64,000 bases of DNA from assembly GCA_022510565.1 (NCBI GenBank), contig JAFLTE010000002.1, forward strand, positions 124,001 to 188,000, written 5' to 3'. Positions 35,486 to 44,264 of the stretch are shown here, one piece after another. The notes below the pieces were generated by a model that saw only the letters and a program-made list of their open reading frames with translations, did no database searches and was not told the origin of the DNA. This DNA is from Lachnospiraceae bacterium (GTDB lineage Bacteria > Bacillota > Clostridia > Lachnospirales > Lachnospiraceae). The translations under genes and the position numbers were made by a program. How positions within the stretch are numbered: the first letter of the stretch is position 1; each line of letters begins with the position of its first letter.

Positions 35486-35680
35486 GAATCATTCTAGCAC
35501 ATTTTTTTGAAAAGTTCTGTACAAAATACTTGTAAACTTCTTGTGCACTTTGTCGGAATTCGTACCGCCTTCTTTTGTATAAACGCGCGATTTTTTCGAA
35601 TAACCGTAATCTTTCTTGTATTTACTGCCCAATCGTAGTACACTAAAAGGTAGCAATATCGGGGTTAGGGGGTATATAAT

Positions 35681-37942
35681 ATGGCTGTTAAAGAATATCC
35701 TGCGGGAACAATTCTAGCGCAGAGCGAGCAGGCAATTACTGCACTGCACGTGATTGCCAAAGGCACCGTGCGCGCTACCTATCCGGGCGGCGAATATTAC
35801 CTGACGAAAGGGGATGTCATCGGTGTCTGTGAACTTTTCTATAATTCCTATTTTATTACATATCAGGCGGAGGATAATGTCTCAATTGCCTCCTACGCTT
35901 ATTCTGCGTCACAGTTATCTACAATCTTGCGCTCCAGCGCTGAGATGGCGGGCTGCATTGTCACATCGATGTTCAAGCAGTTTCAGGAGATTCTGGATCA
36001 GTATGAATTGGCACGTTTCGACTGTGACACTTTTTACCACTATCTGATGAGCAGCTATGAAGAATATGTGAATTTCTGCGCCAAGCACAAGTTCCCTGCA
36101 AGGGCACTGCCCGGTCTGGAAACATTGACCGAATTGGTACTGGAAGAGGATGTGGCAGGTTGGACGGGAGGCTACTATACTCAGCTTCGCGCTCTCGTCA
36201 CAGGAAAACCTATTAAAGATCAGGATGCCGACTTCCTTCGCGGACTTTTGCTAAAAACAAGCGAAGATGTCTATCAGGTAATGTCGGTATGCCGTGTTCT
36301 CTACGATTATAAATCAGAAATAACGAATCTTTTAATGAGCGAAAATCGATTAGACTTTTTCGATCTGTATGCAAGTCTGCTCTATAAAGTGGGCGCCCAT
36401 GCGGACGAGTCCACATCTCTGATTGCCGCTATCTCCACTATGATGATTCAGTTGGAAAGCCAGCCTTCCATCGACAAGACTATGTACAAGGAACGTGTGG
36501 CAGAGTACAGGGAACGTCTCAATGCGCTGCAACAGTACGCCGAAGAACAGAGCAGCGACGACAAACCGAAGGATGTACCGGAGATACGCGATTCCATGAA
36601 CACGATCCTGTCCTATGCCAAAGTGGATGAAGAGACGGCAGGGGCCTTCAGAAAAGCAGTGAATGATTTTAAGAAGCTGACCGATAAGAACAACACGGAC
36701 GATGCTTCCAGAAAACTGCGTCTGACTATCACCAAACTGTTCTATCAAATTTATGAGAAAGCCTGTTTGCGAAGTCTCCACGATTTTTCGGTGCCCAAGG
36801 TGGTGCAGATGTTCTTCAATTTCGGTTATGTGGATGAGCAGCTTGCAGGTATGGATAATGCGTCCTATCTGTACTCTATTGTAGATTCTCTGCCCTCCGA
36901 TCCCGAGCGCGGAATATACACCTTCTATGAATGGCTGCGGGCAATCTATGAAGGCAGGAAAACACCCAGCCGCAACGAATTTGACACTGACTATCAGGCA
37001 TATATACATGAGTTGAAGATATCCGGCAAAATCAGCCCGGAGGAAGAGACGACCATGCTCAAAGACAGGGAAAAACAAGTTCTGTTCGAGCTGCATAATA
37101 TGTTCCAGTCAGTCAACAAAATCACGTTTGGACGTATCAGCATCTTCTGTCCCATCTTTTCAGAGCATAATATTCTGAAGGATTTAGACAAGTCCCTTGT
37201 ATCCGCAGACAAGGCAGAACAGGCCTTGAAACAGATTCGTGCCGTTGACTTTAGTGCGTACTACCGTGATATGATTTACACCAACCCGAATCTGGGAATT
37301 GGTAAGGAATATATCGGTGTGGAGATTTTGCCCGACATCATTCTGATGCCCAACATCGGTGTCAGAGGCGTTATGTGGCAGGAAATCGAAGGCCGCAAGC
37401 GTACAACCCCCTCCCGTATGATGATTTCCCTCTTCCAGATGGAGGACTTGACCAACATCCTGGTAAGGCTCACAGGCGATTTCCGTTGGGAGATGTGCAA
37501 GCGTATTCAGGGAGCCCGATGGAACGATGTCTCAGAGCCGTCCCTTACGAGCAGATACTTCGACTATATTCAGTTCTACAAAAAGAACCACGAACTCTCG
37601 GCCGACGCTAAGGACAAGATCAAACTCAATATGCAGAAGGCGAAGAACAGCTTCAAGGAAATGTTTATCAGGGACTATGAATCTTGGATTCTCTACGAGG
37701 GTTCAGGTTCACCGCGCTTAAACAAAATTGCCCGTTCGATTCTGTTCGACTACTGCCCGTTCTCCAAAGAGATTCGCGATAAACTGAAAGCGAACCCTCT
37801 TTATAAGGAGACTATGGAGCGCTACGACGTGAAGCTGTCACAGCGTATTCACCACTACGATAACCTGTTCCAGAAGCTCAAGAATATGGGTGCAAGCATT
37901 CCGCCGGAGATTCAGAGTCAGCGGGATTATCTCGGATATTGA
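35681..37942 (+). CDS. Large protein with N-terminal cyclic-nucleotide-binding-type domain, function unknown
   Basis: A 753-residue soluble protein. Residues 1-95 fold like a CRP/FNR effector domain (PAGTILAQSEQAITALHVIAKGTVRATYPGG, LTKGDVIGVCELF), but there is no helix-turn-helix after it. The remaining 650 residues are mostly helical and charged, with no motif I recognise; a segment near 525-600 (ILPDIILMPNIGVRGVMWQEIEGRKRT) looks well ordered. The domain lacks the usual RxA phosphate-binding arginine segment, so cAMP binding is doubtful. The ribosome site is AGGGGG, 8 nt from the ATG. A weak TTGTAT-17-TACACT promoter lies upstream, and the gene appears monocistronic. It seems typical of Lachnospiraceae; function unknown. 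Confidence 0.7.
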   Translation: MAVKEYPAGTILAQSEQAITALHVIAKGTVRATYPGGEYYLTKGDVIGVCELFYNSYFITYQAEDNVSIASYAYSASQLSTILRSSAEMAGCIVTSMFKQFQEILDQYELARFDCDTFYHYLMSSYEEYVNFCAKHKFPARALPGLETLTELVLEEDVAGWTGGYYTQLRALVTGKPIKDQDADFLRGLLLKTSEDVYQVMSVCRVLYDYKSEITNLLMSENRLDFFDLYASLLYKVGAHADESTSLIAAISTMMIQLESQPSIDKTMYKERVAEYRERLNALQQYAEEQSSDDKPKDVPEIRDSMNTILSYAKVDEETAGAFRKAVNDFKKLTDKNNTDDASRKLRLTITKLFYQIYEKACLRSLHDFSVPKVVQMFFNFGYVDEQLAGMDNASYLYSIVDSLPSDPERGIYTFYEWLRAIYEGRKTPSRNEFDTDYQAYIHELKISGKISPEEETTMLKDREKQVLFELHNMFQSVNKITFGRISIFCPIFSEHNILKDLDKSLVSADKAEQALKQIRAVDFSAYYRDMIYTNPNLGIGKEYIGVEILPDIILMPNIGVRGVMWQEIEGRKRTTPSRMMISLFQMEDLTNILVRLTGDFRWEMCKRIQGARWNDVSEPSLTSRYFDYIQFYKKNHELSADAKDKIKLNMQKAKNSFKEMFIRDYESWILYEGSGSPRLNKIARSILFDYCPFSKEIRDKLKANPLYKETMERYDVKLSQRIHHYDNLFQKLKNMGASIPPEIQSQRDYLGY

Positions 37943-38257
37943 TACCGGAATTATTACGGATTGTCGTACAAATTTCATTTTAAATCAAAATATTTTTAAA
38001 AATTTTGTTTATTTTGGATATTTCGAGGACTATCCATATTTTTTTCGCTAATATAGTTTTATTCTTTTGTAATATAATTGTAGACGGTGTCGAAAAAAGA
38101 TATTATATTATATTTAGGCTTGATCCACGGAAGTCAAGCTGGGTAATAGCAATTCCGGAAGAATTCCCCTTTTACACAAGCGAAAACCTCGAAGGTAACC
38201 CCTCCGAGGTTTTTGCTTGCTTACCAAATCTTTCATTTTCTATTTCATGTCCGGTAA
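37943..38257. other. AT-rich 315-nt intergenic stretch between convergent genes
   Basis: Contains a weak hairpin GGATA...TATCC followed by ATATTTTTTTC (about 38018-38046), which could end the cNMP-binding gene. There is a TATAAT-like box at 38073-38078 without a good -35, a small hairpin GCTTGA/TCAAGC (about 38119-38140), and the strong hairpin at 38177-38219. No open frame of interest. Confidence 0.5.
38177..38219. terminator. Bidirectional terminator between cNMP-domain gene and amylase gene
   Basis: A 15-bp near-perfect stem, CAAGCGAAAACCTCG (38177-38191) with CGAGGTTTTTGCTTG (38205-38219), around a 13-nt loop. The stem carries its own A and T runs, so it can act on converging transcripts from both sides. 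Confidence 0.7.
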
Positions 38258-40006
38258 CTATTTAAGCACTAATATAGAATATCCCGGCATTTGTGCAACA
38301 CCGTCCGACATCTCTACCGTTTCTTCACCTGTCAGGAGCGTCCCACGTATTGAGGTATCCGAATTCACCGGATGACCGTTTAACGTAACACCGCTCAAAT
38401 CCACACTCTGTGCATCGGCACCTGTAACGAATACGAGGAGCAGCTCGGAGCCGTCATAAGTTTTTTTCAGCACACACACTTGATTGGTGGAAACCTCCTC
38501 CAAGTACTCTGCCTTTCCTCTGGCAATTTCCGGATTCTGATTCCTGATTTTAATAGCTTTTCTGAAATACCGGTAGACAGATGCAGAATCCTGCGCCTGC
38601 TCCTCCAAGCTGTCGTACTTCATCTCAAATGTATCCATGTCCGCAGGGCCGTCGCACATTCCTTCCGCTGATGCATCCTTACTCCAATACATCGGCGCAC
38701 GCTTATTCTCATCTTTACCGGAACCTCTCATACCCAGTTCCTCGCCGTAATACAGGAACGCGGATCCACTCATAAGCAGATTCATTGCTCCGGCCATCTT
38801 CACCCGATTGTCCGAATTTTCTCCCACATAATAACCTACACTTCTCGCCATATCATGATTCGTGTAGAAGGGTGCATCAATATAATTTTCGCTATACTGT
38901 CCGAAAGTCTCGTCCAAGGATGCCACGGCCGTGCCGTATCTTTCCGCGGACGAGCCGTTCATGACCTTCGCAATCACTCCCTCCGCGCCCGCAAAATTAA
39001 AATCAAAGAGGCTGTCGATGCCGCTGGCGTAATACTGAGCGTAAGAACTGATATTAACCCATGCCTCTCCCACCAGGTAGGCATCCTCTTTTTGTGATTT
39101 GACCGTATCAGTCAACCAACTTAAGAATTCAATATTGTCCTGTATATTATCGGTATAATACTCCTTGACCGCATCCAGGCGGAAACCGCCCACACCCATA
39201 TCCAGCCAATACTGCGTAATCGCTTTGATTTCTTCCCGCAGCGCCTCGCATCCTAAGTTCAGGTCCGGCATTTCACTCCAGAACTGCGCCTCATAATACC
39301 AATCCGTTCCGCTTATCCGGCTATAACCCGATGTCGGCTCTTTCGTAAAATGATAATAATCAAAATACGGACATTCGGATACATCCGGCTCTGCGTCTCC
39401 CAACTCCCTCAAGTAGGCACATGCCTCTTGAAACCATGGATGTTGTGAGGAGGTATGGTTTAACACCAAATCCATAATCACCTTGATTCCCCGCTCGTCG
39501 CACGCCGCAAGAAGAGCCTTAAAATCTTCCAAAGTACCATATACAGAATCGATTTCATAATAGTCCGTCACATCATACTTATGATAGGTTGGCGAAGGAT
39601 GCACCGGCATCAGCCAAAGTCCGTTACAGCCCAAATCCGCATCCGTTGTATCATCTCCGTCATTGATATAATCCAGTTTCGAGATGAGTCCCTGCAAGTC
39701 ACCTATGCCGTCTCCGTCACTGTCATAGAAGGAATAGACAAACACTTCGTAATATGTACGATAGTTGTCATCGATTATATTCAGTGGAATCTCGTCTGTA
39801 ATATCCACGACATCTTCCGCAGCGTTGTCAGCTGCATCTCCTACAGCATCCGAACTGTTTTCTGCCTGTGCTGCGTCTGTCGTTACACTTGCGTCTTGAG
39901 AACCTTCGTTAACAGGATTTTCATTTCCTGCACCGCAAGCTGTCACAAACATACTTAATGTAAGAATACAGGCGGCTGCCCTTCTCATCAAGCATTTTCT
40001 TATCAT
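38258..40006 (-). CDS. Secreted GH13 alpha-amylase-family lipoprotein
   Basis: A 582-residue exported glycosidase. A signal peptide with lipobox FVTAC (Cys near residue 23) is followed by an acidic Asp/Ala-rich linker to residue 75 and a GH13 barrel: FYDSDGDGIGDLQGLISKLDYI, region I DLVLNHTS, region II GFRLDAVKEYY (nucleophile Asp), region III YLVGEAW (acid/base Glu) and region IV YTNHDMAR. It is predicted to trim alpha-glucans at the cell surface for import by the adjacent MalEFG-type system. Ribosome site AAAGGAGG. It is the last gene after malE-malF-malG; a terminator-like hairpin (40045-40075) separates it from malG and there is no room for a separate promoter. The exact GH13 subfamily is unclear. 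Confidence 0.9.
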   Translation of the reverse strand: MIRKCLMRRAAACILTLSMFVTACGAGNENPVNEGSQDASVTTDAAQAENSSDAVGDAADNAAEDVVDITDEIPLNIIDDNYRTYYEVFVYSFYDSDGDGIGDLQGLISKLDYINDGDDTTDADLGCNGLWLMPVHPSPTYHKYDVTDYYEIDSVYGTLEDFKALLAACDERGIKVIMDLVLNHTSSQHPWFQEACAYLRELGDAEPDVSECPYFDYYHFTKEPTSGYSRISGTDWYYEAQFWSEMPDLNLGCEALREEIKAITQYWLDMGVGGFRLDAVKEYYTDNIQDNIEFLSWLTDTVKSQKEDAYLVGEAWVNISSYAQYYASGIDSLFDFNFAGAEGVIAKVMNGSSAERYGTAVASLDETFGQYSENYIDAPFYTNHDMARSVGYYVGENSDNRVKMAGAMNLLMSGSAFLYYGEELGMRGSGKDENKRAPMYWSKDASAEGMCDGPADMDTFEMKYDSLEEQAQDSASVYRYFRKAIKIRNQNPEIARGKAEYLEEVSTNQVCVLKKTYDGSELLLVFVTGADAQSVDLSGVTLNGHPVNSDTSIRGTLLTGEETVEMSDGVAQMPGYSILVLK

Positions 40007-40044
40007 CTATCCGATTTCCTCCTTTATAAAACCACCTATTACCT

Positions 40045-40075
40045 AAAAAAGGGACTGCATACAGCAATCCCTTTT
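40045..40075 (-). terminator. Attenuating terminator between malG-type gene and amylase gene
   Basis: On the minus strand AAAGGGATTGC pairs with GCAGTCCCTTT (one mismatch) and is followed by TTTTTAGG. It sits 28 nt after the permease stop and 39 nt before the amylase start. It should lower amylase expression relative to the transporter through partial termination. Confidence 0.75.
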
Positions 40076-40102
40076 CTATGCAAAACACATTTCTTTGTTG
40101 AA

Positions 40103-40960
40103 TTAGCCTTTTACGGCACCACCCGTTACACCTTCTACATAGTACTTCTGCAGACATATGAAGAGGATTGTAATCGGTACGGCTACCAACATACCACCCG
40201 CACAGAATCTCGTGAAGTAGCCCTGATAATCGTTGGTCCATACCCATCTCTGCATCGCCACAGCAACGTTGTAGCTGTCAGAATAACCGAATGCAACGTA
40301 AGAAGCAAAGATGTAATCACACCAAGGAGCCATGAAGGCAACCAATGCAGCATAAATGATAATCGGCTTCGACATCGGGATGATCATCGTAAAGAACACT
40401 CTCGCTCTGGAAGCTCCGTCGATTCTTGCTGCCTCATCCAGCGCCTTCGGAATCGTATCAAAGTAACCCTTCGTTACATAGTATCCCATACCGGAGCTTG
40501 CCACCGAGATTAAAATCAATCCCGGAATCGCACCCGCCTGTGTCAGACCAAACTGCTTTAACAGGAAGTACAGACAGATCATCGTAAGGAATCCGGGGAA
40601 CATACCCAGAATCAACCAGAACTTCATCAGGAATGTACGTCCTTTAAATCTCATACGTGACAGCGCATAGCTGACACATAACACTATGATTGTCTGGAAC
40701 AGTGCCACAAAGCAGGCAATAATCAGCGTATTTCCGTACCAGCGCAGGAACTGGCTCTCCTTACTGAGCAGGAACGTATAGGAATCCAGTGAAAACTGTT
40801 TCGGCAACAGATACTCCACTATACCGCCGCCGCCTTCGTTGTAGGAGCGCAGGCTCTGCAAAAACAGGCAGACAAACGGGAATAACCAAATAATACTGAT
40901 AACAATTAGGAAAATATAGGCAATCGTATTACTTAATGTTCTTTTCGCTTTTAAACCCAT
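40103..40960 (-). CDS. ABC sugar transporter permease, MalG type
   Basis: A 285-residue inner-membrane permease with six hydrophobic helices. The cytoplasmic EAA loop reads EAARIDGASRARVFFTMIIPMSKP, where it docks the shared ATPase (MsmK/MalK type), which is not encoded here. It overlaps the malF-type stop codon by one base (TAATG), so translation is coupled. It belongs to the malE-malF-malG-amylase operon. The neighbouring GH13 enzyme points to malto-oligosaccharides; galacto-oligosaccharides are an alternative because galactan genes lie next door. Confidence 0.93.
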   Translation of the reverse strand: MGLKAKRTLSNTIAYIFLIVISIIWLFPFVCLFLQSLRSYNEGGGGIVEYLLPKQFSLDSYTFLLSKESQFLRWYGNTLIIACFVALFQTIIVLCVSYALSRMRFKGRTFLMKFWLILGMFPGFLTMICLYFLLKQFGLTQAGAIPGLILISVASSGMGYYVTKGYFDTIPKALDEAARIDGASRARVFFTMIIPMSKPIIIYAALVAFMAPWCDYIFASYVAFGYSDSYNVAVAMQRWVWTNDYQGYFTRFCAGGMLVAVPITILFICLQKYYVEGVTGGAVKG

Positions 40961-42375
40961 TATTGGAATCCCTCCTCATCTTTTACAGACGGCAGCATGC
41001 CGTATACCACGAGTGAAATAACTGCCGTGACAACGAATATCATGATACCGAGAACCGCTGTCATTCGGTAGTTCGTATCGTTAATTGTCATCTTATACAA
41101 CCATGTTACAAGCAAATCCGTGTAACCCGCATTGTTGGAAAGCTCCATAGAGTGCGGTCCACCCTGCGTCAACAGATAGATTACGTTGAAGTTGTTCAGG
41201 TTTCCGGTAAACTGTGTAAGCAGGAAAGGTCCCGTTACAAATAACATATAAGGAAGCGTAATGCTTCTGAACATCTGGAAGCCGGTTGCACCGTCGATCC
41301 TCGCACTTTCATATAAGTCTTCCGGAATGTTCATCAAAAGTCCGGTGGTAATCAACATCGTGTAGGGAATACCGATCCACAGGTTGATTACAATAATCAT
41401 AATTCTGGACAACATCGGATTGGACCAGAACGGAATCGCGCTGCTGATCCATCCCCACTTCATAAGGTACGTGTTGAGCAGACCGTCATTTGCAAACATC
41501 TTATTCAAGTACAACAGTGAAACGAACTGAGGAACCGCAATGGTCATAACCAGAATGGTTCTCCATAATTTCTTAAACTTAATACCCTTTTTATTTATCA
41601 ATATTGCAACGCCCATACCGCAGAAGTAGGTGAGGAATGTTGCAAAAAATGCCCAAACCAATGTCCATCCGAGTACCGTCAGGAACGTTGAACCAAGTCC
41701 CGTGGTGCCAAAGGAGAACAGATTCTTAAAGTTTTCCAAACCAACCCACGAAAACAGATTCGTCGGCGGCTGATGATTTGCATCATAATTCGTGAAAGCG
41801 ACACAGATCATAAAGATAATCGGCAATACCGTGAAAACAAAAACACCCAGAACCGGCAGTGCCAATAATGTCTTGTCAAAATGAGAATCCAACAGAGAGT
41901 GCAAATCGCCTCTCACCGTGCCGAGCTTTTTGCCCTCCGCAAGAAGCTTCTCCTCGTTTCGATTCTCCCTGACGTTCATTCTCCATACTACTAAGAATAT
42001 AAAAAACAGAATAATTGTCAAAAGACCGTAAAGCAAGATAAGGAAACTGTTATCATTGTAACTGTATGTTCCGTCATCGTTCATAACTCTCGCAACAGTT
42101 CCCAGTGTGCCCATCTCACTCAGATATCCCCAGCCGAAGCTGACCATATACAGGATAAACAGCACTTCCATCGCCAGAAAAGCGATACCTCTTAAGAACT
42201 GCTTGCGCAAAAAGGGGCCGAAACCCATAATTAGAAAAGAAACTTTTGTTTTCCAGTCTCCTTCTACGAATGTTAACCCTATTTCCTTAAATTCATTTCC
42301 AACCCCGCTGAAAAATTTTCCGACCGCACTACTTTTTTTAACCGTCGTGTTACCGGAATCTGCGTCTTTTCCCAT
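40960..42375 (-). CDS. ABC sugar transporter permease, MalF type
   Basis: A 471-residue membrane protein, longer than usual because of an N-terminal extension with two or three extra helices (residues 45-140), as in MalF of Gram-positives. The conserved EAA loop is ESARIDGATGFQMFRSITLPYM near residue 360. It pairs with the MalG-type permease. Ribosome site AGGAGGGG. It follows the binding-protein gene after 120 nt that contain two strong hairpins (42419-42478). Confidence 0.93.
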   Translation of the reverse strand: MGKDADSGNTTVKKSSAVGKFFSGVGNEFKEIGLTFVEGDWKTKVSFLIMGFGPFLRKQFLRGIAFLAMEVLFILYMVSFGWGYLSEMGTLGTVARVMNDDGTYSYNDNSFLILLYGLLTIILFFIFLVVWRMNVRENRNEEKLLAEGKKLGTVRGDLHSLLDSHFDKTLLALPVLGVFVFTVLPIIFMICVAFTNYDANHQPPTNLFSWVGLENFKNLFSFGTTGLGSTFLTVLGWTLVWAFFATFLTYFCGMGVAILINKKGIKFKKLWRTILVMTIAVPQFVSLLYLNKMFANDGLLNTYLMKWGWISSAIPFWSNPMLSRIMIIVINLWIGIPYTMLITTGLLMNIPEDLYESARIDGATGFQMFRSITLPYMLFVTGPFLLTQFTGNLNNFNVIYLLTQGGPHSMELSNNAGYTDLLVTWLYKMTINDTNYRMTAVLGIMIFVVTAVISLVVYGMLPSVKDEEGFQ

Positions 42376-42418
42376 ATCCGAAACCCCTCCTGATTTTGTG
42401 TTTCTTACCTATTATTAA

Positions 42419-42478
42419 AGAGAGTAAATACTCTCTCTTACAATACGCGGCAGAGAGAGAACTCTCTGCCGGATATTG
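42419..42478 (-). promoter_or_regulatory. Two intercistronic hairpins between the binding-protein and permease genes
   Basis: A long hairpin at 42441-42478 (CAATA plus CGGCAGAGAG with CTCTCTGCCG plus TATTG) and a shorter one at 42419-42436 (AGAGAGTA with TACTCTCT). The gene order and position match the stem-loops that stabilise malE mRNA and lower permease output in other bacteria. No T-run follows, so stabilisation is favoured over termination. Confidence 0.65.
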
Positions 42479-42495
42479 TTATAAACTTATATCAA

Positions 42496-43836
42496 TTACT
42501 GTGCATAAGAGATGCAAGTATCCTGGAATTTCTGAAGAGCATTCATTAACTCCTCATCGCTGGAAGATGTGCTCAAAGTACCGGAAATTACATCATCTCC
42601 GAGAGCTGTTGCCAGATCCCAGTAATCACCGGGGTAGTTACCCTGAGGAATTGTATGTGCAAGCTGCTCTGCCAGTGCGGAAAGCGCTACGTCAGCCTGA
42701 ACTGCCGCATCCTGCTGAGCTGTTAAGTTAGACGGACCCCAGCCCACCTCATTGTAACGTGCAAGTTGTACATCTGCACCTGTCAGGTACTGAGCCAGTG
42801 CATGACAAACAGCCAACTTACCGGAATCTGTCTGAGGCTTGATACCTAACAGCTTAAATCCGCCGAAGCCGCTCAACTGATAAGTGTTGCCGTCGGAACC
42901 TGTAAAGGAAGGAAGCTTCGCGCATGCATAGTTATCACCGAGGACATCCTGTATCATACCGGAATCCCATGTACCGTCAACGATTGCTGCATAGTTGGAA
43001 GCGGTATTAGCGGAAGAACCGTTCTGGAATGCGGAAGAAGAGTTTAACTCAATAATCTCTTTCATAGCAACCACACCTTTATCGGTGGCGTAGTCTACAT
43101 TACATGCAGTGAAGTTACCGTCGCTGTCGGTATCGTATGTCAATGTACAGCCTGTAGCAAAGAAGAATGCCGGCTGATACCATCCGGAGTTAATCTCAAA
43201 GTAGAAGTTCTTACCTGCTGCCTCGCAGTCTGCAATGATCTTCTCCAAAGATGAAGGATCCGTTACAACACTGCTGTCATAGTATAAGAAGTAACCGTTA
43301 TCGGATGTCATAGGATACGCATATGCTACCTCACCTACAAGTGCTGCGCTTGCCGCACCCGCATCGTTCTGGGAAGTAACGAACGCTGCATTGTCACCTA
43401 CGATAGGAGATAACGCACCTGCGGAAACGAGACGTGTAATCTGGTCCTGTGCAAAACCAAAAATGTCTGCACCGCCTTCAACGTCCGTAAGCATGTTGCC
43501 TGCCGCATCACCCTCGCCTACAGGCTCAACTGTAACAGAATATCCTGCCATGTCGGGATTTGCTGCAAAGAACTCGTCTGCCTTAGCCTTCGTGAATTCT
43601 ACAGTATTCTCAGCCACCCAGATTGTGATTGTGCCTGAACCGTAGTCCGTGACTTCACTGCTTGAACCACTGTCTGATGATGAGCCGCTGTCTGATGATG
43701 AGCTGCTGCCCGAACCGCTGTCGCTGGTTGTGTTGGAACCTGTGTTGGAACCGCTATCGGAATTACCGCCGCAACCTACAAGACAGCCGGCTACCATTGC
43801 TGTTGCCAGTAATGTTGCCAATACTTTCTTCTTCAT
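42496..43836 (-). CDS. Extracellular sugar-binding lipoprotein, MalE type
   Basis: A 446-residue solute-binding protein. Signal peptide with lipobox LVGC (Cys near residue 22), then a Ser/Gly/Asp-rich linker (residues 25-60) that tethers the domain to the membrane, and a family 1 binding domain starting GTITIWVAENTVEFTKAKADEF with VEPVGEGDAAGNMLTDVEGGADIFGFAQDQ. It captures oligosaccharides, probably maltodextrins given the GH13 enzyme in the operon. Ribosome site AGAGAGGAA. It is the first gene of the operon, facing the LacI regulator gene, with palindromes in the leader (43935-43978) and operators further upstream. Confidence 0.92.
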   Translation of the reverse strand: MKKKVLATLLATAMVAGCLVGCGGNSDSGSNTGSNTTSDSGSGSSSSSDSGSSSDSGSSSEVTDYGSGTITIWVAENTVEFTKAKADEFFAANPDMAGYSVTVEPVGEGDAAGNMLTDVEGGADIFGFAQDQITRLVSAGALSPIVGDNAAFVTSQNDAGAASAALVGEVAYAYPMTSDNGYFLYYDSSVVTDPSSLEKIIADCEAAGKNFYFEINSGWYQPAFFFATGCTLTYDTDSDGNFTACNVDYATDKGVVAMKEIIELNSSSAFQNGSSANTASNYAAIVDGTWDSGMIQDVLGDNYACAKLPSFTGSDGNTYQLSGFGGFKLLGIKPQTDSGKLAVCHALAQYLTGADVQLARYNEVGWGPSNLTAQQDAAVQADVALSALAEQLAHTIPQGNYPGDYWDLATALGDDVISGTLSTSSSDEELMNALQKFQDTCISYAQ

Positions 43837-43934
43837 AATTTTTTCCTCTCTCTTTCTTTGATTCTTTCATTTTGTTTCTATATAAAACGTGCTGTCACGT
43901 CTTATACCGTAAATAATGAGACGTTCAGGGTTTT

Positions 43935-43978
43935 TATATTCTATGTATAGAATATAAAGAAAGGACCGGTCCTTTCTT
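43935..43978. promoter_or_regulatory. Two adjacent palindromes in the leader of the sugar transporter operon
   Basis: 43935-43956 is a near-perfect inverted repeat (TATATTCTA-tgta-TAGAATATA), immediately followed by a perfect 22-nt palindrome at 43957-43978 centred on ACCGGT with AAGAAAGG arms. They lie about 100-140 nt upstream of the binding-protein start. They could be two hairpins in the mRNA leader or binding sites for dimeric regulators; the second has no loop, which favours a DNA site. Confidence 0.6.
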
Positions 43979-44036
43979 GCGTCGCGCGCCCTATAATTGG
44001 TATTTTCCACTATTCGACGAAAATCTACGCAAATTA

Positions 44037-44054
44037 TTTTCGCAAACTTTCGTA
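44037..44054. promoter_or_regulatory. LacI-type operator, imperfect copy
   Basis: TTTTCGCAAACTTTCGTA at 44037-44054 resembles the perfect operator at 44171-44188 (TTGCGAAAACTTTCGCAA), sharing the AAACTTTCG centre. It lies between the divergent promoters of the transporter operon and the LacI gene, a position suited to repress the transporter. Confidence 0.55.
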
Positions 44055-44170
44055 CTTGAGATAAATGTATCATTTAACATCCAATTTGTCAATACGGAAA
44101 TCGTTTTCACATCCATTTTTTTCCGTTTTTAACGGTTTTAATAAACTTATTTTGTGAGTTTCCAACAAAT

Positions 44171-44188
44171 TTGCGAAAACTTTCGCAA
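44171..44188. promoter_or_regulatory. LacI-type operator in front of the regulator gene
   Basis: TTGCGAAAACTTTCGCAA is an 18-bp palindrome with an AC/GT centre, 77 nt before the start of the LacI-family gene at 44265. It is likely the regulator's own operator (autoregulation), with the second copy at 44037-44054 serving the divergent operon. Confidence 0.65.
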
Positions 44189-44264
44189 TCAACGGAATAT
44201 CCTCTTGCAATCCTATTCTTTTTCATCTATTCTTAAGTATATACCAGTTCACACGGAGGAGATT

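Noticed and set aside
38073-38219. Possible small RNA with TATAAT box and terminator between convergent genes
   Set aside because: No acceptable -35 and no conserved features; the strong hairpin is better explained as a bidirectional terminator.
43649-43790. Repeated GAACCGCTGTC-type units
   Set aside because: These are codons of the Ser/Gly/Asp linker in the sugar-binding lipoprotein, not a regulatory repeat.
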